Positions 45,899-52,872 of a stretch of 64,000 bases of DNA are shown here, piece by piece (within the stretch, counting starts at the first letter, position 1; each line of letters begins with the position of its first letter). The translations under genes were made by a program, and so were the position numbers. The notes beneath the pieces are model-generated. The model was not told the origin of the DNA and made no database searches. It saw nothing but the letters and a program-made list of their open reading frames with translations. This stretch comes from Phycicoccus jejuensis (GTDB taxonomy: Bacteria > Actinomycetota > Actinomycetes > Actinomycetales > Dermatophilaceae). The stretch is from assembly GCF_000720925.1 (NCBI RefSeq), contig NZ_JOEE01000002.1, positions 124,001-188,000 on the forward strand, written 5' to 3'.

Positions 45899-46174
45899 TC
45901 ACCGCCTCGAACCCCCGCTGAAGACCTGGTCCAGGGTCGCCGCGATGCGGGCGTCCCGCTCCGCCGTCCCGTGCTGGTAGATCAGCGCCGAACGCATGCT
46001 CGCTTGACCCATCCGGTGCATCAGCTCGCGGGTGCTGGCCCCCGACGCGGCGGCGAAGTGGTTGCAGGTGTTGCGCAGGTCGTGCAGATGCACGCGCGGG
46101 TCCAGGTCCGCCGCCGACCGGGCCGCGGCCCACACCGAGGTCCAGTTCGACCGGTGCAGGGTGTTGCCCCGCAC
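45899..46174 (-). pseudogene. Tyrosine recombinase (phage integrase) C-terminal remnant
   Basis: About 91 codons remain of a normally 350-450-residue integrase. The piece holds the second box region (HLHDLRNTCNHFAAASGAST, with box Arg in HDLRNT) and the catalytic Tyr context MGQASMRSALIYQHGTAERD. The catalytic first Arg and the arm-binding N-terminus are gone. The upstream end meets the stop of the 788-aa gene at 46183 after a few residues (SGPVRGNTLHRSNW), so the deletion or insertion joint lies within about 20 bp. Orientation toward the tRNA is normal for a tRNA-borne island. Confidence 0.85.
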
Positions 46175-46182
46175 CGGCCCAC

Positions 46183-48549
46183 TTACTTCACCCGCGCAGT
46201 CTGCAGCGCGTGATCAGCCGCGCTTCGCACGAGGTGAGAGAGGGACTCTTCTCCCGTTCGCTGGACAGCTCGCAGAAGGTCTGAACTGCGCGCGCTGTCG
46301 TCGTGCCACCTTAAGTCGAGTCCTTGGACCACGAGAAGTGGCACCAGCACTCCCGGGTCTCTCAATAGCTCATCGAGCACTTGATTCTGAAGCCTTGTCA
46401 TGCCAAGTCCGTCGACGTTGGCCAATGCCAACCCCTGACCGGCGTGGGCACGGACCGTTGCGTCCCGATCGCGGCACAGCTGAACCAGTAGAGCCACGCT
46501 CCAGAGAGGCGTGAGACCCGAGCGCCGCGCGACACCGCGGAGCGCCTTCGCCGCTTCAACCCGCGTCCTGGGAGCAGGGTCAGACGCCAATAGAGATACG
46601 TCTGACAAAGTCCGCTCCGGTGGAACTATTCCAATCGCTGCTGCGAATGTGACGGCATCTGCAAATATCGAGTCGTCACTGTCATTGGACAGACGCATTG
46701 GCGCACTCTTAGTCAGTTCGTCATACTGGGACTGCATCGTCTTGACGAATTGCGCATCCACCTTCTCGGGGTCGGCCGCAAACCGCTCGAGCGCGGGAAT
46801 CTTTAAATCGCGAGCCACCTTGCGATCCCTCAAGAACTCCGCGATACTCTGCCACAGAGGCTCGTTGGGGCACTCGAGCACGAGCATTGCTGCCAGCTCC
46901 GGGGAACTTAAACCACCAAAACCAGACATCCCCTTTGCGGCGTTGTGGCGTATCTCCTCCATATCTCGGATCAACGCCTCAGACATCTCGGCAACACGAA
47001 CCTGAGAAATGTTGACATCTGGGAAACGCACCGTGGCGTTCAACTCTGCCGCGATCTCCGTAAGGGAAACGCCTCTCTCTGCGGAATTCTGAGGTTCCCG
47101 GATTGCAGCGGACAATGCGAGCCTAACCGAGTCATACTCCGCAGTAGCGGGCGCACCCGCAAGCCATCGACGCCACTCCTCCTTGTCAACTTCGCCTATG
47201 ACCTCCCAATCGATTGATCGAAGAGCAACGGCGTAAGCATTCATCAGCATCTGATCCTGCGGCCCACTGCTGATGAATCCGAGGATCAATGACCCGAGCT
47301 GCGCTTGCACACGCGCTGTTCTAGCGAGTCCAGCAAGGGCATCCATGAGCACGTTCATGTGGAACCGGGCGCTCGGGTTAGTCACCGCAGTCACCGCGTA
47401 GTCACAGGCTCTCTCAAAACCGGCCATGGCTGCCGACTTCGGCAGCACGTCAGCCCCCTGGGCGAGAGCATCTACGTCTACATCTCGCCACCAGCCGATC
47501 GGCCGTCGATAGACAACTGCCGTGGCTTCCTCCTGGAGCGTTGACAACGGGCCGTGGGCCCAGAAGTAGCGAGCACCCTTGGTGAAAGCCTTCGAGTCCT
47601 GCGATTGACGAAGCAGTCGCAGCGAATCCAAGGGACCGTGAACTTCTTGGCGCAGTAGTCGCATACGCCCTAGGTCCTTACGAGCAGGTGCTGCAGACCG
47701 TGATCCAATCAATTCATAGTGCATCAGCTCGTTAACGAGTGGAGTCTCGACATTATCCGAGCCGCCCCAGACAAAAGTTGGATCTCTAGTAACGCGGTCG
47801 AATGCTTCCCCCAAAAAGTTCTCCATCCCGTCGGCGCCTCGCATAACAAACTCGGCGCGCACAACTGGAGACTCTTGCCGAATTACTCTACGCCATCTGC
47901 CATTGTCACTGAATGGATCTAGCGTCGATGTGTATCCCAAGGCCGTGGATTCGAGCTCCGCCTTCACGCGGAGCCAGGCCCGTCGTGAGGTCCACCCAAC
48001 GCCAGGGCTCAAGTCGAGGGCGCCCAACTCCCTCCAACCGACCCCTGCCAGGTGAGCGGACGCACTCTGGGCGAAATCCTCGCCACCGCCGCCGACCTCG
48101 GAGGTCCGCAGCGCCAGCTGCAGATCAACAAGGGCCTGAAGGATACGGACTCCCGGCTCCTCCTTGGACTCGCTCAATCTCCGCGCATGCTCGTGAAGCC
48201 CATCGAGGACCTGGCGATAGTTGTCGGAATCGGCCTGACTGACGGCGAAGAACAGGCACGCGACGGTTGCCAGGGCGAGATCATCAGACGACGCAGCGAG
48301 CCGACGCAACGTCTCTTGTGCTTCACCCTCTTCGGCGCTACCGAAGGCCGACACGCTGGCAGACAAGAGGTCGTGCGAGTCAGCACTCGTATCGGGAAAA
48401 AGTGACTCTGGCATGTCGCGAACAGCAAAGTCCCATCCACGCAGACGAGAAGCGAGTGCGCGGGGCGCTGAGTACCTGGGCTCCCCAAAGTTTGGATGTA
48501 CGGCGACGTCCCGCGGCGACACCACGGCAACTACCCAGTTGAGATTCAA
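46183..48549 (-). CDS. Large helical-repeat protein of unknown function (island cargo)
   Basis: A 788-aa protein I do not recognise. The N-terminus (NLNWVVAVVSPRDVAVHPNF) looks like a short alpha/beta segment. Residues about 60-600 are mostly helical without clear catalytic motifs. From about 640 on, HEAT/ARM-like helices appear (PAPRTRVEAAKALRGVARRS, CRDRDATVRAHAGQGLALAN). No signal or membrane helix. TTG start at 48549 overlaps the stop of the upstream gene (TTGA), so it is translated after it. Base composition is clearly less GC-rich than the flanks, with TTA, ATA and AAA codons, indicating foreign origin. It could be a scaffold or sensor for its two operon partners. Confidence 0.82.
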   Translation of the reverse strand: MNLNWVVAVVSPRDVAVHPNFGEPRYSAPRALASRLRGWDFAVRDMPESLFPDTSADSHDLLSASVSAFGSAEEGEAQETLRRLAASSDDLALATVACLFFAVSQADSDNYRQVLDGLHEHARRLSESKEEPGVRILQALVDLQLALRTSEVGGGGEDFAQSASAHLAGVGWRELGALDLSPGVGWTSRRAWLRVKAELESTALGYTSTLDPFSDNGRWRRVIRQESPVVRAEFVMRGADGMENFLGEAFDRVTRDPTFVWGGSDNVETPLVNELMHYELIGSRSAAPARKDLGRMRLLRQEVHGPLDSLRLLRQSQDSKAFTKGARYFWAHGPLSTLQEEATAVVYRRPIGWWRDVDVDALAQGADVLPKSAAMAGFERACDYAVTAVTNPSARFHMNVLMDALAGLARTARVQAQLGSLILGFISSGPQDQMLMNAYAVALRSIDWEVIGEVDKEEWRRWLAGAPATAEYDSVRLALSAAIREPQNSAERGVSLTEIAAELNATVRFPDVNISQVRVAEMSEALIRDMEEIRHNAAKGMSGFGGLSSPELAAMLVLECPNEPLWQSIAEFLRDRKVARDLKIPALERFAADPEKVDAQFVKTMQSQYDELTKSAPMRLSNDSDDSIFADAVTFAAAIGIVPPERTLSDVSLLASDPAPRTRVEAAKALRGVARRSGLTPLWSVALLVQLCRDRDATVRAHAGQGLALANVDGLGMTRLQNQVLDELLRDPGVLVPLLVVQGLDLRWHDDSARSSDLLRAVQRTGEESLSHLVRSAADHALQTARVK

Positions 48550-49079
48550 CTTAGCCTCCTGACGTACGCGAGCCGCGGTGCGGAACCCGCTTCGTCTCTG
48601 CGTGCATATTCAAGTGCTTGCTCTTGTGTTGATTCCACCATGCCCGTCTGTGGAACTAGGCGGCCAAGAACATCCACCAAATGCACTCTCACCGATCCAG
48701 CGAACTGTGGCATATCCAGAACCCCATCAACTGCAACACTATCGGGCACGTCTCGACCTAGAACATCTGTCGTCGCCTGGTTTGCTTCGAAAGGTGAGAG
48801 GGGTGCGGCCACGATCAACAGCGAGATGGCATCGATAGATTCGGCCAAGAACAGCGCCTCTTGCACAATTTCGCGCTCTCGCTGGACAGCGCTCCTGACA
48901 TTCATAAGAACGACGAAACATATTGCACACCCCTCGGTGTCACCTAATCCATCACCAGGGCGAACCACATCAATAGGAACGTTCAGCTGTTCTTGTGCCC
49001 CTTCGACACCTTCATAGAAGGCGGACAGGGCGGACGGCGCCGAGGTGGAGGTCTTTAACACTACCTTGATTCGTGCCAC
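48546..49079 (-). CDS. Small alpha/beta protein of unknown function (island cargo)
   Basis: A 177-aa protein, probably cytosolic. Predicted order strand (ARIKVVLKTST), helix, strand (AICFVVLMNV), a helix rich in Glu (RSAVQREREIVQEALFLAES), strand (AISLLIVAAPL), then later VRVHLVDVLGRL. This order is reminiscent of flavodoxin-like effector folds such as TIR, with Glu residues in the helix after the second strand, but no TIR signature is certain. GTG start at 49079, 2 nt after the upstream stop; its own stop overlaps the 788-aa gene. Atypical base composition as for its neighbours. Confidence 0.75.
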   Translation of the reverse strand: MARIKVVLKTSTSAPSALSAFYEGVEGAQEQLNVPIDVVRPGDGLGDTEGCAICFVVLMNVRSAVQREREIVQEALFLAESIDAISLLIVAAPLSPFEANQATTDVLGRDVPDSVAVDGVLDMPQFAGSVRVHLVDVLGRLVPQTGMVESTQEQALEYARRDEAGSAPRLAYVRRLS

Positions 49080-49081
49080 GT

Positions 49082-49882
49082 CTAGTTATCCGGTCGGATA
49101 AGCACGTCCTGAGAAGGGAGAACGACGCGCACGGGCGCCGATCCACACAAAGCCCTCGGGATGGTTACGCTTGCCGTTTGCGCAGTAAATTCATCAATCT
49201 GAATCAGACTTGAAGCATTAAACTTACCGCATCGCTTCTGAAGCTCCGCCCGCAGCTCAGTCGACGTAATGTCGACTCGCGCCATCGTGGGGCCTTGCAA
49301 AACAAGAGATGCAATGCTACCGACGGTCGCGGCCATCGCCAATCCGCCAAACCAACCGCCAGCCTGAACGCCCCGCCGTAGCGGCTTAACCTCGATCTCA
49401 ATCTCATCCCGGATTGTCTGCGCCAAGAGGCGAGGCTCGATCATTCCGTTCAATGAGTCATCAACACGTGAGCTGTCACCAGACTTGCGCCAACTCCGCG
49501 CTCGCTCAAAGGCTCGCTGAATGCGCGCGCGCCGAGTCTGCTTTGCCAGCTTCTGCGTATCGACGTCCACAGCAATATGGACTGGGGGCTTCGTTGCTGA
49601 GTACAAGAAGGAGAGGACAGCCAAAAGATAGAAAAAAGCCGCGACTAAACTCAAGTTGCGCGCCACGGACGGCAGATCCCGATTCGGGCTGAGCAAAAGC
49701 CCTCCCAGCAACGCAGCCGCGCCGGCGGACAGCAGACCCGCTGCCGTGGCGGCGCGACGCCTCCAGTCCTCAGGCGCATCAAGCAGCATCTCGTACTGCT
49801 TTAGCAGCAGCTCAGAGGAGATTGCCTCCTCCGGCGACTCTCTGCCCGGCGCCCCGTCGTCCCCCATGCAGGCATCTTGCAC
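49082..49882 (-). CDS. Three-helix membrane protein, SLATT-like in layout (island cargo)
   Basis: A 266-aa protein, first gene of the operon. Cytosolic N-terminus with an acidic helix (EEAISSELLLKQYEMLLDAP), two close membrane helices (about 44-66 and 74-96), a basic helical loop (QTRRARIQRAFERARSWRKS), a third helix at about 178-200, and an external C-terminal domain with two cysteines (KRCGKF and RALCGSA). Two hairpin helices after a charged helix resemble SLATT-type pore effectors of conflict systems, but the third helix and C-domain differ. GTG at 49882 or ATG at 49867; neither has a good ribosome site. Confidence 0.75.
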   Translation of the reverse strand: MQDACMGDDGAPGRESPEEAISSELLLKQYEMLLDAPEDWRRRAATAAGLLSAGAAALLGGLLLSPNRDLPSVARNLSLVAAFFYLLAVLSFLYSATKPPVHIAVDVDTQKLAKQTRRARIQRAFERARSWRKSGDSSRVDDSLNGMIEPRLLAQTIRDEIEIEVKPLRRGVQAGGWFGGLAMAATVGSIASLVLQGPTMARVDITSTELRAELQKRCGKFNASSLIQIDEFTAQTASVTIPRALCGSAPVRVVLPSQDVLIRPDN

Positions 49883-50097
49883 TAGCGGGCTACGCAGGGA
49901 AACCTCCAGCGAGTATGGATGGCGCCCGCGAGGACTTTCTCTACTGACTCAAGGCGCGCCTCCGGCGCGCGGGCGCGGGGCCCCGCGACAGGGACCCCCG
50001 CGCTCCGGGCGCTTCGCGCCCTCCGCGCACCCCCGTCGCACCCCACGCCCAGCAAATTCGCGGTCGCGATAGACCCCGAAGGACTAGCCTCCGCCGG

Positions 50098-50796
50098 GTG
50101 ACCCCGCTCGTTGCCCACGACTCACTCGTGGCCCCGATCCGCGACGCCGCGGCCTCCGCTCGCCGGGGGCTCCGCTGGCGAGTCCTCCGCTTGCGTGGGC
50201 TGGCTGGGGACTCGGGCCGGCCCGATCGCAGCGAGCGGGCTCTTCGACTAACGGAAGCCTGGGACCGCGAGTGGGGTGGCAACCTCCCCTTCCCTTGGGA
50301 CCTACGTGACGAAGGCCGTGGCCGGTGGGTTCGATTCCACAGCCTGCCTCAGGGCAAGCGGTACGCCGAGACGGAAGACGAGTACGCGGAGATCCTCCGT
50401 AGGCACTGCACTGTGATCGAGGAACTGCTCGACGGTGCAGATCTGGCGGCACTGGTGGTCATCGCCGTGGACTGGGGTCGCAGAGACCTCGCAACGGGCT
50501 TGGCGCGCCGACAAGTGCCCAACGCGTGGGCATGGAGGCGATTCGTCGACGAGGACGACACCACCGCCCCCATGTACTGCTGGGTGCAGGAAGGACTGAC
50601 CCCAGACGAGCTCGATGCGCTGCTCCGCGCTGCCGCCGACTACCAGGGACGCTTCGTCCTGACCGCAAAGTCGCTGGCCTGGTTGTACTGCCCCTACGAC
50701 GGGGGAGCAGACGTGTGCGCTCGCTCGACCGAGCAACGGGCATCCCTGGCCGCTCGGCACGCTCCGTGGCTTCCGGACGACGATTCCGCCACCTGA
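50098..50796 (+). CDS. Hypothetical protein, possibly DUF3885-like
   Basis: A 232-aa cytosolic protein. The most conserved-looking part is residues 53-110, with WGGNLPFPWDLRDEGRGRWV and FHSLPQGKRYAETEDEYAEI, then a regular alpha/beta half. That SLPxGKRYAxxxxEY stretch resembles DUF3885, a family seen beside toxin or immunity genes; this is from memory and uncertain. The start is weak: GTG at 50098 has no ribosome site. It lies in the GC-rich right part of the island, on the opposite strand to the three-gene operon, so it may be a separate acquisition. Confidence 0.65.
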   Translation: MTPLVAHDSLVAPIRDAAASARRGLRWRVLRLRGLAGDSGRPDRSERALRLTEAWDREWGGNLPFPWDLRDEGRGRWVRFHSLPQGKRYAETEDEYAEILRRHCTVIEELLDGADLAALVVIAVDWGRRDLATGLARRQVPNAWAWRRFVDEDDTTAPMYCWVQEGLTPDELDALLRAAADYQGRFVLTAKSLAWLYCPYDGGADVCARSTEQRASLAARHAPWLPDDDSAT

Positions 50797-51077
50797 GCGC
50801 CACAACCAGAGGTCGTGAGGTGAGGAGCCGCCGACCCTTCGCTCCACTCTCCGCCCGCCTCCGGGCCGCATCAAGGGCGCTCCGCGTCGCTGCGCGATGA
50901 CCTGCGGCCACCCTTGACCCAACCACTCCGGCCGGCTCCCCTGCTCCGCTACGGATCGGTGGCTCTCCCTGCCCGCGTGCCCAATCGTGCCCAATCACCC
51001 TCCAGAACACACCAATCAGGCACCACCAAAGCGACTGCAGCCGTGCGTGATCATCGCCCGGCAGGACCCGTCCGCTC

Positions 51078-51122
51078 GCTTCCCAAGCTGGACACGCGGG
51101 TTCGATTCCCGTCATCGGCTCC
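51078..51122 (+). repeat. attR (duplicate of tRNA-Gly 3' end)
   Basis: Perfect 45-bp copy of 45762-45806. It is not a tRNA gene: the acceptor 5' strand and D-arm are absent upstream. Confidence 0.9.
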
Positions 51123-51126
51123 CTCA

Positions 51127-51160
51127 CGAAGGCCCGGACGCGGCAGCGCCCGGGCCTTCG
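51127..51160 (+). terminator. Original tRNA-Gly terminator, displaced by the island
   Basis: A perfect 11-bp stem, CGAAGGCCCGG with CCGGGCCTTCG, and a 12-nt loop, 4 nt after attR. No comparable hairpin follows the intact tRNA at 45807, so this was presumably its terminator before integration. Confidence 0.65.
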
Positions 51161-51178
51161 GCGTTCCACCGGCCCGTG

Positions 51179-51350
51179 ACGATCCCGCACGTGCGGGCTT
51201 ATCGCGGTCGGCGAGGCGATCGGACAGCGACAACCCTGCACGTGCGGGCTCATCGCGGTAGGCCCGGCGATCTGACAGCGACAACCCCGCACGTGCGGGC
51301 CTTTTGTGCTCGGCCCGGCGATCGGACGGCGATAACCCCGCACCTGCGGG
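51179..51350. repeat. 51-bp tandem repeats with a CCCGCACGTGCGGG palindrome
   Basis: Three and a half copies start at 51179, 51230, 51281 and 51332. Each opens ACAACCCCGCACGTGCGGG, a 14-bp palindrome with flanks, and continues with a diverging CGGTCGGCCCGGCGATCGGA-like part. The last copy degrades into GATGTGCGG triplets. Just downstream of attR and before dacB. Confidence 0.85.
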
Positions 51351-51519
51351 ATGTGCGGGATGTGCGGGACGGGCGTGCGCCGGGCGGTAGCGATCGGCCC
51401 TTCGGCGGGGCCGGCTCCGTTTCGCAGGACAGGGCGGGAGGCGGCGGGTTAGCCTCCTGCCGACCGCGGCGGCAGGGGCTGACGGCCGCTCCTGACCGCA
51501 CGTCACGATGGAGAGCGCG

Positions 51520-52827
51520 ATGCGCCCAGCCCTCCGCCCCACCCGCCTGCTGACCGCCGTCGCCATCGGTGCGGCCCTCGTCGCCGCGCCGGCCACCGCG
51601 TCCGGGGCGACGACACCACGGCCGTACACGCCGGTGTCGACGACGCCGCGCCCGGTGCCGGTCGCCGCGAGCGGCTACACGTTCTCGGCCGCGGACCAGC
51701 GGATGCGCACGAAGCTGACGCAGCGCGTGACGACGACCGCCTTCGGGACGGCGTTCTCCGGCACCGTGATCGACGCGGAGTCCAACACCCGCATCTGGTC
51801 GCTGAGGGGCACCACCACCGAGCTGCCCGCCTCGACCGCCAAGCTCGTGACCGCGCACAACGCCCTGACCGTCTTCGGCCCGGACAAGCGGTTCCGCACG
51901 AGCGTCCGGCAGGGCTCGGCCGTCGACCGCGTCGTCGTCGAGGGCGGCGGGGACCCGCTGCTCAGCAGCGCCGCGCTGGACGCGATGGCGGCGACCACGG
52001 CGACCACGCTCAAGGCCCGGGGGCGCACGAGCGTCCGTGTCTACGTCGACGACGACGTCTTCCCGACCCCGACGCTCGCTCCCGGGTGGAAGACCAGCTA
52101 CGTCCCCGACTCCATCACCCCGGTCCGCGGTCTCGTGCGCGACCAGCGCGACGTGGCCGACACGAGCGCCGACGTCGGCTCCTACGTCGCCTCCCGCCTG
52201 ACGGCGCGCGGCCTCACCGCCACGTACGCCGGCCGCGAGAACGTCCGCTCCGGCGCCGAGACCCTCGCGTCGTCCGACGGCGCGACGCTGACCGACATCG
52301 TGGGCCGGATGCTGCTGGTCAGCGACAACGAGATCGCCGAGGCGCTGCACAAGCTCGTCGGCCGCGCCGCCGGCGGCGACGCCACGTGGACCGGCGCCCG
52401 TGCCGCCCAGACGCGCGTGCTGCAGCAGGCCGGCCTGTCCGTCGGCGCGATGTACGACGGCTCGGGCCTCTCGCGCTCCGACCGCATCAGCTCGCAGCAG
52501 CTCGCGACGGTCATGGACCGCGCCGTCGACTCGAGCCACGCCGAGCTCGCCCCGATGCGCAGCTCGCGCAGCCTGCCGATCGCCGGCCGCACGGGCACCC
52601 TCGCCGCAAAATACGACCGGTTCACGAGCAGCGCCTCCCGCTGCGCCGCCGGCAAGGTCTGGGCCAAGACCGGCACGCTGAGCGACGTCGCCTCGCTCGC
52701 CGGCTACACCCGCGACCCCGACGGTCGCATCAAGGTCTTCGCGTTCATCGTCAACGGGCGGACCTCGAGCACCGCGCTCAAGCAGGGCCTCGACCTGCTC
52801 GCCGCCACCGTCAACGGCTGCTCCTGA
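51520..52827 (+). CDS. dacB: D-alanyl-D-alanine carboxypeptidase/endopeptidase (PBP4, S13 family)
   Basis: A 435-aa exported enzyme that trims pentapeptides and cuts cross-links in peptidoglycan. Signal peptide about 1-30 (LLTAVAIGAALVAAPATA). Active-site motifs: S105-x-x-K108 in PASTAKLVTA, S268-x-N270 in VSDNEIAE, and K383-T-G in KTGTLSD. The family-typical inserted domain with GGGDPLLSS lies between the first two. The ATG at 51520 has GGAG at 7 nt; an ATG at 51508 is possible but lacks one. The C-terminal cysteine is unusual but not diagnostic. Confidence 0.94.
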   Translation: MRPALRPTRLLTAVAIGAALVAAPATASGATTPRPYTPVSTTPRPVPVAASGYTFSAADQRMRTKLTQRVTTTAFGTAFSGTVIDAESNTRIWSLRGTTTELPASTAKLVTAHNALTVFGPDKRFRTSVRQGSAVDRVVVEGGGDPLLSSAALDAMAATTATTLKARGRTSVRVYVDDDVFPTPTLAPGWKTSYVPDSITPVRGLVRDQRDVADTSADVGSYVASRLTARGLTATYAGRENVRSGAETLASSDGATLTDIVGRMLLVSDNEIAEALHKLVGRAAGGDATWTGARAAQTRVLQQAGLSVGAMYDGSGLSRSDRISSQQLATVMDRAVDSSHAELAPMRSSRSLPIAGRTGTLAAKYDRFTSSASRCAAGKVWAKTGTLSDVASLAGYTRDPDGRIKVFAFIVNGRTSSTALKQGLDLLAATVNGCS

Positions 52828-52872
52828 CGCCACCCCCACGCCGGCGGGCCCGGCCGTCGGACACCGCCCCGC

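Larger units (their letters stand above)
45762..51122. mobile_element. Genomic island inserted in tRNA-Gly(CCC)
   Basis: Bounded by a perfect 45-bp direct repeat of the tRNA 3' half. Next to the left end lies a tyrosine-recombinase remnant; near both ends are GTGCCCAATC repeats (45891; 50977 and 50987) that look like integrase arm sites. Cargo: a three-gene AT-richer operon (46183-49882) and a separate gene at 50098. The terminator expected after the tRNA now lies past the right end. The truncated integrase suggests the island is fixed or moved only in trans. Confidence 0.88.
50797..51519. other. Island right end and tandem-repeat region without genes
   Basis: A 720-bp stretch with no credible gene. 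In order: GC-rich degraded sequence, two GTGCCCAATC repeats (50977-50996), attR (51078-51122), a terminator hairpin (51127-51160), the 51-bp tandem repeats (51179-51350), and the leader of dacB. Frames that cross the repeats read as 17-residue Arg-rich repeats, but they have no ribosome site and the base pattern is palindromic rather than coding. Confidence 0.6.

Noticed and set aside
51078..51122. Second tRNA-Gly gene
   Set aside because: Only the anticodon-to-acceptor 3' half is present; the 5' acceptor strand and D-arm are missing. It is the att duplicate.
51179..51360. CRISPR array
   Set aside because: The palindrome and regular spacing look CRISPR-like, but the sequence between palindromes is itself repeated, the period is 51 bp, and no cas gene is present. 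It is a plain tandem repeat.
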